In this document: piece after piece, positions 1-8,427 of the stretch
How the letters are laid out: each line of letters begins with the position of its first letter
Position numbering within the stretch: the stretch's first letter is position 1
Assembly (NCBI GenBank): GCA_023443865.1
Contig: JAEZST010000022.1
Coordinates: 124,001 to 188,000 of the forward strand
Direction: 5' to 3'
DNA length: 64,000 bases
Source: Spirochaetota bacterium
GTDB taxonomy: Bacteria > Spirochaetota > Spirochaetia > Treponematales > Treponemataceae
Notes under the pieces: generated by a model
The model's database searches: none
Told to the model about the DNA's origin: nothing
The model's input: the letters and a program-made list of their open reading frames with translations, nothing else
Position numbers and translations under genes: made by a program

Positions 1-1
1 G

Positions 2-949
2 GCGCTCGTTTTGGTGCCGTCGGTGTCGCCCGAGAATTCCTATATTTCCCCCTCCGGGCAAAAGGGAAGCCTGTGCGCGGGTTGCGCCATGGACTCGCAG
101 ATACTCCGCGCCCTGTTCGCCGGCGCGATCAGGACCGCGGAGGAGCTCATCGCCTCGGGCGCGCCGGTCGCGGATTTGCGAAAGGGCGAGCTGGAACGGT
201 TTCGCGCCGTGTACGCCGCGCTGCCCCGTACCGGGATACATTCCAACGGGACGGTCAGGGAATGGCACGAGGAATACGAGGAAGCCGAAATCGGGCACCG
301 GCACGTGTCGCATCTGTGGGATTTATACCCGGGGACGGGAATCGACGCGCGGCGGACCCCGGACCTTGCCCGGGCCGCGCGGGCGACCCTCGAACGCCGC
401 TTGGCCCACGGGGGCGGCCATACGGGCTGGAGCCGCGCGTGGATACTTAACTTTCGCGCCTCGCTGGGCGACGGAGAGGGCGCCCTCGCCGATATCGCCT
501 CCCTGTTGAGCCGTTCCACCCTGCCGAACCTGTTCGATAACCACCCCCCCTTCCAGATCGACGGAAACTTCGGGGCCCTGGCGGGCATTACCCGCATGAT
601 CGTTCAGGGCTATCTGGATTGGCCCGAGCCCGCAGAGGCGACGGGCGCCGCGTGCCGGCCCCGGTTCGCCGAAATCAGGCTGCTGCCCGCCTTGCCCGCC
701 GATTGGCCGGACGGTTCCCTTCGGGGGATACGGTTGCCCGGGGGCATTACGGTCGCTCTATCCTGGAAGGCGGGAAGGCCGGAACGGGTGTCCGTCGAAT
801 GGAACGGCGCCTTCGCGGACCCGGCGGACGGCTCTCTGGAGGCTGTCCTCGTATTCTCCGGGCAGGAGCATCGGATAACCCTGACGAGGGGCCGCCTCGA
901 AACGGGAACCGCCTTCGGCGCCCGGCTTAAGGCGTACGCGGGGCTGTGA
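2..949 (+). CDS. Glycoside hydrolase family 95 (alpha-L-fucosidase type), C-terminal part
   Basis: The reading frame is open to the left edge, so only the last 315 or so codons are present; the TTG at 11 is not the real start. The fragment carries the GH95 signatures SPSVSPEN-like (VSPENSY), EWHEEYEEAEIGHRHVSHL with the LYPG that follows, and FQIDGNFG. In the family the Glu of the first EW segment is the catalytic acid and the Asp of QIDGNFG is part of the inverting machinery; both are visible. The product should release L-fucose or L-galactose from plant or host glycans. Whether it is exported cannot be judged because the N-terminus is missing. It converges on the GH42 gene, with 20 bases between the stops. 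Family assignment is firm; substrate is inferred. Confidence 0.9.
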   Translation, partial: ALVLVPSVSPENSYISPSGQKGSLCAGCAMDSQILRALFAGAIRTAEELIASGAPVADLRKGELERFRAVYAALPRTGIHSNGTVREWHEEYEEAEIGHRHVSHLWDLYPGTGIDARRTPDLARAARATLERRLAHGGGHTGWSRAWILNFRASLGDGEGALADIASLLSRSTLPNLFDNHPPFQIDGNFGALAGITRMIVQGYLDWPEPAEATGAACRPRFAEIRLLPALPADWPDGSLRGIRLPGGITVALSWKAGRPERVSVEWNGAFADPADGSLEAVLVFSGQEHRITLTRGRLETGTAFGARLKAYAGL

Positions 950-969
950 GGATTTTTATGCCCGGCGCC

Positions 970-3015
970 TTAGGGCCCGCAGCGCTCCAGGATGGCCACG
1001 TCGTGGGGCGCGAGGCGGAGGACGGCGGGCGAATCGGCGGAGGCGTCGTAGGACGCACCGTCCAAGAGATTAACGGCGGGGAAGCGGAGGGTAAGCTCCG
1101 CCGCCTGAGAGCCGTGATTCAACGCGAAAAGATAGGCATTCCCGTCCCCGACCCGCTCGGTTACCTCGACGCCCCCGACCGCTTCGATTAGGGGCGCGAT
1201 GCCCCGGGCGGCGGCCAGCTCGGTTACCAGCCGGTCGGCCAGGGCCTGCTCGACCACCCCGCCGACGTACCAAGCCTCGCCCGCGCCGAATCGGTTGCGG
1301 GTAAGCGCGGGCGAGCCGGCGTAGAACTCCGAAGTCCAGCGGCCAACCGCCTCGGCGCCTTCCAGGTGAATCACGTCGAAAAGGGTTTTCGTTTCCCAGG
1401 TGCCCGCCAGGGCTCCCGATTCCACCTGTATGCCGTTCGATCGGGAGAGCGGGAGGGCGTCTGTTTCTTCTACCCACACGCCGAGGAGCGTTCTCAAGGG
1501 GCCGGGATACCCCGTATCGGTCACCAAATCGCTTTCGTCGGCCAATCCCGATAGTACCGTGGCCAAAAAGGCGCCTCCCCGTCGGGTAAAGGCCTCGAAC
1601 CGCCCCGCCATTCCCGGTTTCATCAGGTAGGCGCACGGGGCGGCGACTATTTCGTAGCCGTCCAGGCTCGAGTCGGCGAAAACGACGTCGCAGGCTATAT
1701 TGGCGCGGGCGAAGGCCGCCCAATAGCGGTGGATTTCGGCGGGATAGTCGAGGTCGACCGTGGGCCCGGCCGTGAGCATGAGCGCCCACCAGGTATCCCA
1801 GTCGAACATGACCGCGCAGCGCGCCTTCGCGCGCGTTCCGAGCGTCTTTGAGCCGAGCGCCCGCAATTCCCTTCCCAGCCGCGCGACTTCCCGAAACACC
1901 CGCGTGTCGCCGTGTCCGCCGTGGTCGATTACCGCGCCGTGGAATTTTTCGCAGGCGCCCCGGGAACGGCGCATCTGGAAGAACATGACCGTGTCGGCGC
2001 CGTTCGCGACGGCCTGGTAACTCTGGAGCCGCATGACGCCGGGGCGTTTCAGGGCGTTGTAGGGCTGCCAATTGGTCACGCTCGGGGTTTGCTCCATGAG
2101 CGCGAAGGGCATGCCGTCCTTGAGCCCCCGCATGGCCGCGTGCCGGAGCGCGGTGACCGTCCACGGATCGTCCGGCGCGGGATAGTTGTCCCACGAGATA
2201 AAGTCCATTTCCCGCGCCCATGCGCGGTAATCGAGCCAGGGATACAGGCCCATCAGGTTGGTCGTGACCGGCACCCCGGGCGTGACGGCCTTGAGCGCGT
2301 CGCGTTCCGCCTTGAAGGTTTCGAGTATGTTGTCGGAATTGTAGCGTCGCCAATCGAGGGACATGCCCTGGAAGATCGTCCGGTTCGCGCCCCATTCCTC
2401 GCTCAGGTGGCTGGGGAGCACCACGTCCTCGAAGGAGTAATAGGTATGGCCCCAGAACGCCGCGTTCCACGCGCGGTTCACGTTTTCGATAGAGCCGTAT
2501 TTCCGTTCGAGCCAGCGGCGAAAGCCCGCCTCGCAGGCGTCGCACCAGCAGGCCTCGTAATACTCGTTGGAAACGTGCCAGGCGACCAGGCTTTCCAGGC
2601 GCCCGTAACGCTCGGCGAGCTTCGCGGCCAGACGGACCGAATAGGCGCGATAAGTGGGGCTCGAGGGGCAGGAATTGTGTCGCGCGCCGAATTTACGCTT
2701 TCTTCCGTCAATGTCCACCCGGAGGATATCGGGATGCTTGCGGGCCATCCATGCCGGGTGCGCCGCGGTTCCCGTGGCGAGGCAGATACGGTAGCCCTTG
2801 GCGGTCGCCGCCTCCATGACGCGGTCGAGTTTCGCGAAGTCCCACCGGTCATCGTCCCTTTGGAGACCTGCCCAGCCGAAAACGTTGATCGTCAGGATAT
2901 CGATTCCCGCCTCGGGAAGCAATTCCAGGTCTTTCATCCATTCGGACTCTTCCCACTGCTCCGGGTTCCAGTCCCCGCCGTACGGGATCTTGCCTATACC
3001 GTTGCTTCCTATCAT
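970..3015 (-). CDS. Glycoside hydrolase family 42 beta-galactosidase
   Basis: 681 residues, the usual length of GH42 enzymes, which hydrolyse terminal beta-D-galactosides. The N-terminal TIM barrel begins with YGGDWNPEQW. The acid/base Glu is about residue 151 (HVSNEY) and the nucleophile about residue 309 (FALMEQTPS). Four cysteines (about 116, 156, 158, 161) fit the zinc cluster seen in many GH42 enzymes. Trimerisation and C-terminal beta domains follow. No signal peptide, so it is cytoplasmic and must act on imported oligosaccharides. Its start lies one base after the stop of the upstream solute-binding lipoprotein gene, so the two are probably cotranscribed under the YesMN pair encoded further upstream. 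Confidence 0.93.
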   Translation of the reverse strand: MIGSNGIGKIPYGGDWNPEQWEESEWMKDLELLPEAGIDILTINVFGWAGLQRDDDRWDFAKLDRVMEAATAKGYRICLATGTAAHPAWMARKHPDILRVDIDGRKRKFGARHNSCPSSPTYRAYSVRLAAKLAERYGRLESLVAWHVSNEYYEACWCDACEAGFRRWLERKYGSIENVNRAWNAAFWGHTYYSFEDVVLPSHLSEEWGANRTIFQGMSLDWRRYNSDNILETFKAERDALKAVTPGVPVTTNLMGLYPWLDYRAWAREMDFISWDNYPAPDDPWTVTALRHAAMRGLKDGMPFALMEQTPSVTNWQPYNALKRPGVMRLQSYQAVANGADTVMFFQMRRSRGACEKFHGAVIDHGGHGDTRVFREVARLGRELRALGSKTLGTRAKARCAVMFDWDTWWALMLTAGPTVDLDYPAEIHRYWAAFARANIACDVVFADSSLDGYEIVAAPCAYLMKPGMAGRFEAFTRRGGAFLATVLSGLADESDLVTDTGYPGPLRTLLGVWVEETDALPLSRSNGIQVESGALAGTWETKTLFDVIHLEGAEAVGRWTSEFYAGSPALTRNRFGAGEAWYVGGVVEQALADRLVTELAAARGIAPLIEAVGGVEVTERVGDGNAYLFALNHGSQAAELTLRFPAVNLLDGASYDASADSPAVLRLAPHDVAILERCGP

Positions 3016-3016
3016 C

Positions 3017-4798
3017 TCATTCCTCCGACCACATGGCCACCCGGTCCCGGATCAGCTTCGTCATGGCCTTGTTCGCTTCCTCAATGCCCATTGCGATGAG
3101 CGTTTCGCGCATGGAGAGCCAAGCCGCGTCGAAATCCTCGGGCCTTCCCAATATGGCGTTGACCAACGACGTTTTTACGTACGCGTCCGCCTCGCTGACC
3201 ATCGCGTTCAGTTCGGGCGTAAGCTGGTACAGCCATGCCTGCCCGTGCCGCGATACGCCGAGTTCCCCACCGGAGGGGAAGAGGTCGGTCCACATGGTCG
3301 CCCCGTAGCCCGCGAGCGTTTCCCGTTCCGCCTGAAGGTAGTTGGCGCGGATGGTTTCGGGGCTTTCCCGGGTTATATAGTTGCCCGTGGAATCGATCCA
3401 GGCGCTGCCGCATTGGGGGAAGGGGTAGGCCCATCTCGTTACGCCCGTATTCTTCGCGTAAAACGGGTCGGTTTCGATCCTGCGCCGTTCAGCGGGCGGG
3501 ACCACGCGCTTTCCGTTCTCTATCGCGTAGTTTACGTCCTTTATTCCCCAGTTCGTCAGGATTTGCGCCTCTTCCGAGCACATCCAGTCCAGGAATTCAA
3601 ACGCGCGCTCCGGATCGGCGCAGGTCGAGGAGATCGCTACGCCCCAGCCGCCGGTGAACCCCGGGTCTTTCAGGTTTTGCGCCCGATAGCCGGGGTCTGC
3701 CACCACGGGCAGGTAGGCGTAGGTCCGATCCTCCATGCCCGCGTTAATCAGGCTGGCGCGGGTATCGGTATAGCCCCACAGGGGATAGGATATGCCGAGA
3801 ACCCGGCCGGAAGCGATCTTGGCCTTCCAAACGTCAAGCTTTTGGGTAAAGGATTCGGGGTCGAGGAGCCCTTCGGCGTTGAGCCGGCACAGCCACCGGT
3901 AAAAGAGGTCCATGTCCTCGTCCATGAATTTGTAGCGCGCGGTGAGGGATTCGTCGTCGATAATCCACTGCCCGTCGTCGGGATGCCCCGTGGTATAGCT
4001 TCCGGGGTTCGACAATCCGATGTACCACTGCCAGGCGTCGATTAAAAGCGAGAGGCCGATGGTTTTCCGGCCGTTTATCTCTGGGTATTTCGCGATATAG
4101 GCGCGAAGGGCGTTCTCGTAGTCCTCGAAGGTTTGGATTTTCGGGTAGCCGAGCTCCTTCAGCACCGCGTGCTGGAGCTGCATGGTGCCGTCAACCTGCC
4201 ATACCGCCTGTTTTACCCCATAGGTGCCCACGGTGTAGATCCGCGGGTCGTCCGGGGAAAACCGGAGCCGCGGGAGCTGGTCGCCGTAGAGCCGTTTCAG
4301 ATGGTCGCCCTTCCGCGCGATCAGGCCGTCCAGGGGGATAACGGCGCCGGCCGCAACCAGCAGGGCAAGGTCGCCTTTGGCGTAGATCAGGTCGGGGTAT
4401 TGCCCGCTGGCGATCATGAGGGGAATGGCCTGTTGGTCCCCCGCGAGCGGATGCTCCACCTGAAGGGTTACCCCGGTTTTTGCGGTTATGGCGCGGGCGA
4501 CCGGATCGGTGAAGGGCATGTCGTCGGTAGAGTCCGCGGTGAAGAACTTCAGCGTTATGGGCGGCTTTCCCGAATCCGGGGCGCTCCCTTTCGCGGAATC
4601 GCCCGCCTTGCCGCGGGATGCGCCGCAGCCGGCAAGCGCGGAAACGACGAGCGCGTACAAGACGAGCGCGCCGACGGCGAGCGCGCGCCGGGGGGCGGCC
4701 GCGGAAAAGCCGGGCGTAAACGGGGAGATCGCGCGTTGTGCCTTGGAACGCCCGCGGGTCTCGCGATCCATTCCCCTTCGTCTACCTTGCATCGACAT
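3017..4798 (-). CDS. Extracellular sugar-binding lipoprotein of an ABC transporter (family 1, LplA-like)
   Basis: 593 residues, large for a binding protein and typical of the LplA-like oligosaccharide receptors paired with YesMN systems. A hydrophobic segment ends in LVVSALAGC with the lipobox Cys near residue 58, then a Ser/Gly-rich linker and a type-1 binding fold rich in Trp and Tyr. The n-region is unusually long. The first ATG (4798) has an AAGGTG Shine-Dalgarno, and the ATG nine codons in has AAGGGGA before it, so 4771 is a possible start. No LplB/YtcP-type permease genes occur in the window, so the membrane partners must be encoded elsewhere. It lies between the response regulator and GH42 genes on the same strand. 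Confidence 0.85.
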   Translation of the reverse strand: MSMQGRRRGMDRETRGRSKAQRAISPFTPGFSAAAPRRALAVGALVLYALVVSALAGCGASRGKAGDSAKGSAPDSGKPPITLKFFTADSTDDMPFTDPVARAITAKTGVTLQVEHPLAGDQQAIPLMIASGQYPDLIYAKGDLALLVAAGAVIPLDGLIARKGDHLKRLYGDQLPRLRFSPDDPRIYTVGTYGVKQAVWQVDGTMQLQHAVLKELGYPKIQTFEDYENALRAYIAKYPEINGRKTIGLSLLIDAWQWYIGLSNPGSYTTGHPDDGQWIIDDESLTARYKFMDEDMDLFYRWLCRLNAEGLLDPESFTQKLDVWKAKIASGRVLGISYPLWGYTDTRASLINAGMEDRTYAYLPVVADPGYRAQNLKDPGFTGGWGVAISSTCADPERAFEFLDWMCSEEAQILTNWGIKDVNYAIENGKRVVPPAERRRIETDPFYAKNTGVTRWAYPFPQCGSAWIDSTGNYITRESPETIRANYLQAERETLAGYGATMWTDLFPSGGELGVSRHGQAWLYQLTPELNAMVSEADAYVKTSLVNAILGRPEDFDAAWLSMRETLIAMGIEEANKAMTKLIRDRVAMWSEE

Positions 4799-4874
4799 CG
4801 TTATTCACCTTTATCTTTTCATGGTCGCGGCGTCCGAGAAACCCGGAAAATTGCAGGAAAATACCTTAAAAAAG

Positions 4875-6434
4875 CTACTCCGGAAGCCCTTCTTCCCCGC
4901 CCTCGGCCCCGGTTTTAAAGGCGCGGGGAGTCATGCCCACGTGCCGGCGGAATTTGGAAAAAAAGTAGTCGATATTCGCGTAGCCCACCAATTTGGAAAC
5001 CTGGTATACCTTGAGGTCGGTGGTACGCAACAGTTCCTTCGCCGCGTCTATCCTGATGCGGTCGAGGTAGGCGTTAAAGGTTTCCCCGGTTTGCTCGCGG
5101 AACCGCTTTCCCAGGTAGGCGCTGTTGCAATTGAAGGTCTCTCCCAGGAATTCCAGCTTAAGGTCCCGGGCGTAGTTGTTTCGCACGTACTGGATCACCT
5201 TCAGGATATGGTTCCCCGGCACGTTTTCGCTGAATTCCTCCGCGATTCCCCGCGCGTAGCCCCGCACGGCATCGATAGCCCCGCTCAGGTAGCGGCTTTC
5301 CAGGATCACGTTCACCAGGTCGTTGACCGGGTTGGCGCAAATTTCCTTTTCGGGGTGCTTGGTCATGAGTTTGGCCCTGAGTTCCATGGCCAGGGCGATA
5401 CAGTGGTTTTTGCTTTCCTCGGGCGTGAGGGCTGAATATCTCAGCGCCGAATCAAGGGCCGTAAAGGCGTGATCCAGCCGTACGGTGTCGTAGATTTCGA
5501 TAAAGGGGATCAGGCAGTCCGCGTCGGGGGCCGGGGCGGCGGACCGCGGCGGCTCGGCGCCTTCGGACTCCGCGAAGGGCGCGTCCTCGCGGAAGAAGAG
5601 GGTTTCCGCGAGACCCTCGGCCATCTTGAGCGAATCGAGCAAGCCCTCTACGCCGCGCGCCTTGGGACCAAGCGCCGCCACGGCCCCGAGCGCGCCCTCC
5701 TTGTCGCCCTGTCGGGACTCGAGCCAGGAGAGGCGACGGTGAAACTGCTCCAGGTACCGCCTGAGGGTTTCGCCGTTTTCGTCCCGAAAGAGGAGGGCGA
5801 CGTGCCGGTCCAGCGGAACGATCTCGCAGTTGAGGAGGGAGAAGAAATCCGCGGCGACGGTTTCGAGGCTTTCTTCGCCCGTTCCGGCCCCGGCGAGGGA
5901 ACGGGACACCAGGGCGACCTGGAAATCCGCCTCGAAATCCTCTTCCGGAAAGGTAGAGGCAACGGCGCCCGGCTTGATCGAGCGGGAAAGGAGCCGGGCC
6001 AACCGGGCCACGCGCTCGCCTGACCGCGCGACGCTGACGATCTCTCCGATCGCCCGCTCCGATTCCAGCTCGGCCCCTATTTCCCTGACCTTCGACTCCA
6101 ACTCGTCCTCGTCCACGGGCTTCAATAGGTATCCCCGGGCGCCGTGGTTTATGGCGCTCTGCGCGTAGGAGAAATCGCTATGTCCCGTGAGCACGAGAAA
6201 ACGGGGGCGCTTGGCGCGGCCTTCCATGGCGCGGAGCACGCCGATGCCGTCGGTTCCGGGCATGCGGATGTCGAGGAGCACCAGGTCCGGTTCCCGCTCG
6301 GCGATCAGGCCCAACGCCGCCTCGCCGTCGCCGGCCTCGCCCACGGTCTCGAAGCCGAGGCTTTCCCAGTCCAGCAGGGAGGCGAGTCCCCGTCGAACCC
6401 CCGCCTCGTCGTCAACTATCACCAATCGCCACAT
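4875..6434 (-). CDS. YesN-type response regulator (receiver + AraC DNA-binding domain)
   Basis: 519 residues. The N-terminal receiver (about 1-120) has the acidic pair D8 D9, phospho-acceptor D55 (LVLLDIRMPG) and the conserved Lys in YLLKPVDEDE. A long middle region of unknown role follows, then a C-terminal AraC double helix-turn-helix (about 410-510) ending with the typical GYANIDYFFSKFRRHVGMTP segment. It overlaps the upstream kinase gene by 23 bases, so translation is coupled. Family knowledge says YesN proteins activate adjacent carbohydrate uptake and hydrolase genes; the binding lipoprotein and GH42 just downstream are the obvious targets. Confidence 0.93.
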   Translation of the reverse strand: MWRLVIVDDEAGVRRGLASLLDWESLGFETVGEAGDGEAALGLIAEREPDLVLLDIRMPGTDGIGVLRAMEGRAKRPRFLVLTGHSDFSYAQSAINHGARGYLLKPVDEDELESKVREIGAELESERAIGEIVSVARSGERVARLARLLSRSIKPGAVASTFPEEDFEADFQVALVSRSLAGAGTGEESLETVAADFFSLLNCEIVPLDRHVALLFRDENGETLRRYLEQFHRRLSWLESRQGDKEGALGAVAALGPKARGVEGLLDSLKMAEGLAETLFFREDAPFAESEGAEPPRSAAPAPDADCLIPFIEIYDTVRLDHAFTALDSALRYSALTPEESKNHCIALAMELRAKLMTKHPEKEICANPVNDLVNVILESRYLSGAIDAVRGYARGIAEEFSENVPGNHILKVIQYVRNNYARDLKLEFLGETFNCNSAYLGKRFREQTGETFNAYLDRIRIDAAKELLRTTDLKVYQVSKLVGYANIDYFFSKFRRHVGMTPRAFKTGAEGGEEGLPE

Positions 6435-8304
6435 CGCTTTCCTCCTGGGTAGGTATGGGGAGCTTGACCGTCACGATGGTGCCCCCCGGCTCCGGGCAAT
6501 CCACGTCGAGCCCCCATCGGTCGCCGTAATACAGCTTGATCCGCTCGTCTATATTCACGAGCCCGATGGAGCTCCCGCCGTGGCTTTCGCTGGCCAGCTC
6601 GGCCCGTTCCGCGCCGCCCGGTACCGTTTCCCGCCGGGCCGCGGAAAGGGAGCCTTTGAGCTCGGCCAGCCGTTCCGCGGGCATTCCCTTTCCGTTGTCC
6701 CGCACCACGATCCGCAGCGATCCGCCGTCGATCCCGATCCATACGTAGATGAAGCCCCCCGTTACCGTATCCTCGAGCCCGTGGATAAACGAGTTTTCCA
6801 CGATGGGCTGTATCAACAGGGGAAGGATCGTGTACTTGGTCACGTTGCAGGTGCAGTCTATGTCGTAGGTAACCCGCTCGCCGAAGCGGATATGCTGAAT
6901 GTCCAGGTAGCTGCCCACCGCCTCCAGCTCCGAAACCAGGGAGACGGGCCGTTCCGTGGCGCTCAGGTTATGCCGGAGGATTTTCGCCAAGAGCTTCACC
7001 GTGGTGGCGACCTCACGGTCCCCGTTTTCCAGGGCCTTCATGCGGACCGTCTCCAGGGTGTTGTAGAGGAAATGGGGATTGATCTGGCTCGCGAGCATCT
7101 TGAACTGGATATCCTTCTGGCGGGAAAGCAGCCGCTCCCGTTCCACGTTCCGCCGGTAGACCTCGTTGATGAGGGTTTTGATGTTGGAGACCGTTTCGCC
7201 CAGGGCGCGGTGTATTTCCGCGATCTCGTCGCTCCCGCCGATGCCCGAGAGGGTAAAGTCGTTTTGGACCACCTTCAGTATCTCGTCGCGCACCAGGTTT
7301 ACCCGGTGCCAGAAATAGCGCGAAAAGAACGAGATGAACGCCGTGGAAAGCGCGAAGGCGAGGGCGATGAGCATGCCCGTCCTGACGGTCAGGTTGATGG
7401 TTTCGGTCTTCATCGCGCTCATGGGGACCGCGCCCACGATCTGGAAATAATCGTAGAGGCCGCTTTTCGGGATAAAGGACTTCACGAACACCGCCGCGGG
7501 GGAAGAACCGATCCGGACGTTCTCTATGAGGCGGGACCCGCCCGCCGTCCTCAATTCGCCGGGAATCAGGGCTTCCACCGTTCCCGGCTCGCCCCCGCCC
7601 TTTCCGAACACCACGGCCCCGTCGAGGGCGACATAGGTGTCGTAGGGCTCCTCGGAAAGTATCCGGTCGATCCGGTCGCCTTCCAGGTTTATGCTGAGGA
7701 TCCCGATATAGTTGTCGGTTTTCGGCCGCCTGACCAGTCGAAGGAGGGAAAGGCAGGGGTCGCCCGAAACGTCGTCCGCGCGCCAGGCCCAGAACAGTTT
7801 CCCGTCCAGTTCCATCGCCCGGCGGTACCAGTCGGCGCCCCCGATGGCCTCGGTTTCCCGCACGAAGAAGGAATTGTCCAGCATGGTGGGGTTTTTCACG
7901 TACAGGCGCACGCTGGCGATTTCCGGGTACGAGCGCAGGTAGTCGTCTATAAAGCCGACGCGGAGATAGTCCCGATAGATCGAAAGGGTGTCGTCGTAGG
8001 TTTTCATCACGATCTGGTGGATCGCGTCGTTCACGTAGAGCCGGTCCGAGAGGTCTACCGCCTTGTTGAAGATATCGTTGATGCGGCTTTCGAGCCGGGA
8101 TACGTTGGTTTCCGCCTGGGCGAATTCCTTTGCCACGAGCCGGGTATATAAGCCGGCTGTCAGGGTGACGGTAATGAGGACCATGGGCAGGAGAAAGGAA
8201 ACGAGGTAGATGAGAATGAGTTTTTTATCGATCTTGAGGTTGTCGAGGGCCGCGGCGACCGACGATAGGGATAGACGCCGAGCGTATTTTTCTTTGAGGG
8301 TCAT
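6412..8304 (-). CDS. YesM-type sensor histidine kinase
   Basis: 630 residues. Two membrane segments (about 29-53 and 308-330) enclose a 250-residue external sensor domain. A HAMP linker, the HisK_5-type box SQINPHFLYNTLE with phospho-accepting His about residue 411, and an ATPase domain with VENSFIHG and DNGKGMP follow. Start context is AGGACCCTAC before ATG. It is divergent from the GH3 gene across a 123-base gap. The ligand is unknown; since the pair sits with a binding lipoprotein and GH42, an oligosaccharide or binding-protein complex is a reasonable guess. Confidence 0.93.
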   Translation of the reverse strand: MTLKEKYARRLSLSSVAAALDNLKIDKKLILIYLVSFLLPMVLITVTLTAGLYTRLVAKEFAQAETNVSRLESRINDIFNKAVDLSDRLYVNDAIHQIVMKTYDDTLSIYRDYLRVGFIDDYLRSYPEIASVRLYVKNPTMLDNSFFVRETEAIGGADWYRRAMELDGKLFWAWRADDVSGDPCLSLLRLVRRPKTDNYIGILSINLEGDRIDRILSEEPYDTYVALDGAVVFGKGGGEPGTVEALIPGELRTAGGSRLIENVRIGSSPAAVFVKSFIPKSGLYDYFQIVGAVPMSAMKTETINLTVRTGMLIALAFALSTAFISFFSRYFWHRVNLVRDEILKVVQNDFTLSGIGGSDEIAEIHRALGETVSNIKTLINEVYRRNVERERLLSRQKDIQFKMLASQINPHFLYNTLETVRMKALENGDREVATTVKLLAKILRHNLSATERPVSLVSELEAVGSYLDIQHIRFGERVTYDIDCTCNVTKYTILPLLIQPIVENSFIHGLEDTVTGGFIYVWIGIDGGSLRIVVRDNGKGMPAERLAELKGSLSAARRETVPGGAERAELASESHGGSSIGLVNIDERIKLYYGDRWGLDVDCPEPGGTIVTVKLPIPTQEESDVAIGDS

Positions 8305-8372
8305 GTAGGGTCCTGCGAAAACCGCGAATTTTGCCGAAAAAAACCGAAATAATCAGCGAGGGCCGTTTTTTC

Positions 8373-8402
8373 TTGACGTCGCGGTCAGGGGTACCTTAAT
8401 AC
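8373..8402 (+). promoter_or_regulatory. Predicted sigma-70 promoter of the GH3 gene
   Basis: TTGACG (8373-8378) and TAATAC (8397-8402) are separated by 18 bases. The start codon at 8428 has a good GGAGG site (CCGGAGGAAAAAAGCA), giving a short leader of about 20 bases. Confidence 0.5.
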
Positions 8403-8427
8403 TACCCGCACCCGGAGGAAAAAAGCA

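Noticed and set aside
1912..4045. Overlapping plus-strand open frames opposite GH42 and the binding lipoprotein
   Set aside because: Shadow frames of genes with clear catalytic motifs; no ribosome sites and no family features.
6187..8151. Long plus-strand open frame (654 codons) opposite the YesM kinase gene
   Set aside because: It is antisense to a gene with full kinase motifs; GC-rich DNA leaves such shadow frames open. Its translation has no recognisable domain and an odd His/Arg/Gly-rich composition.
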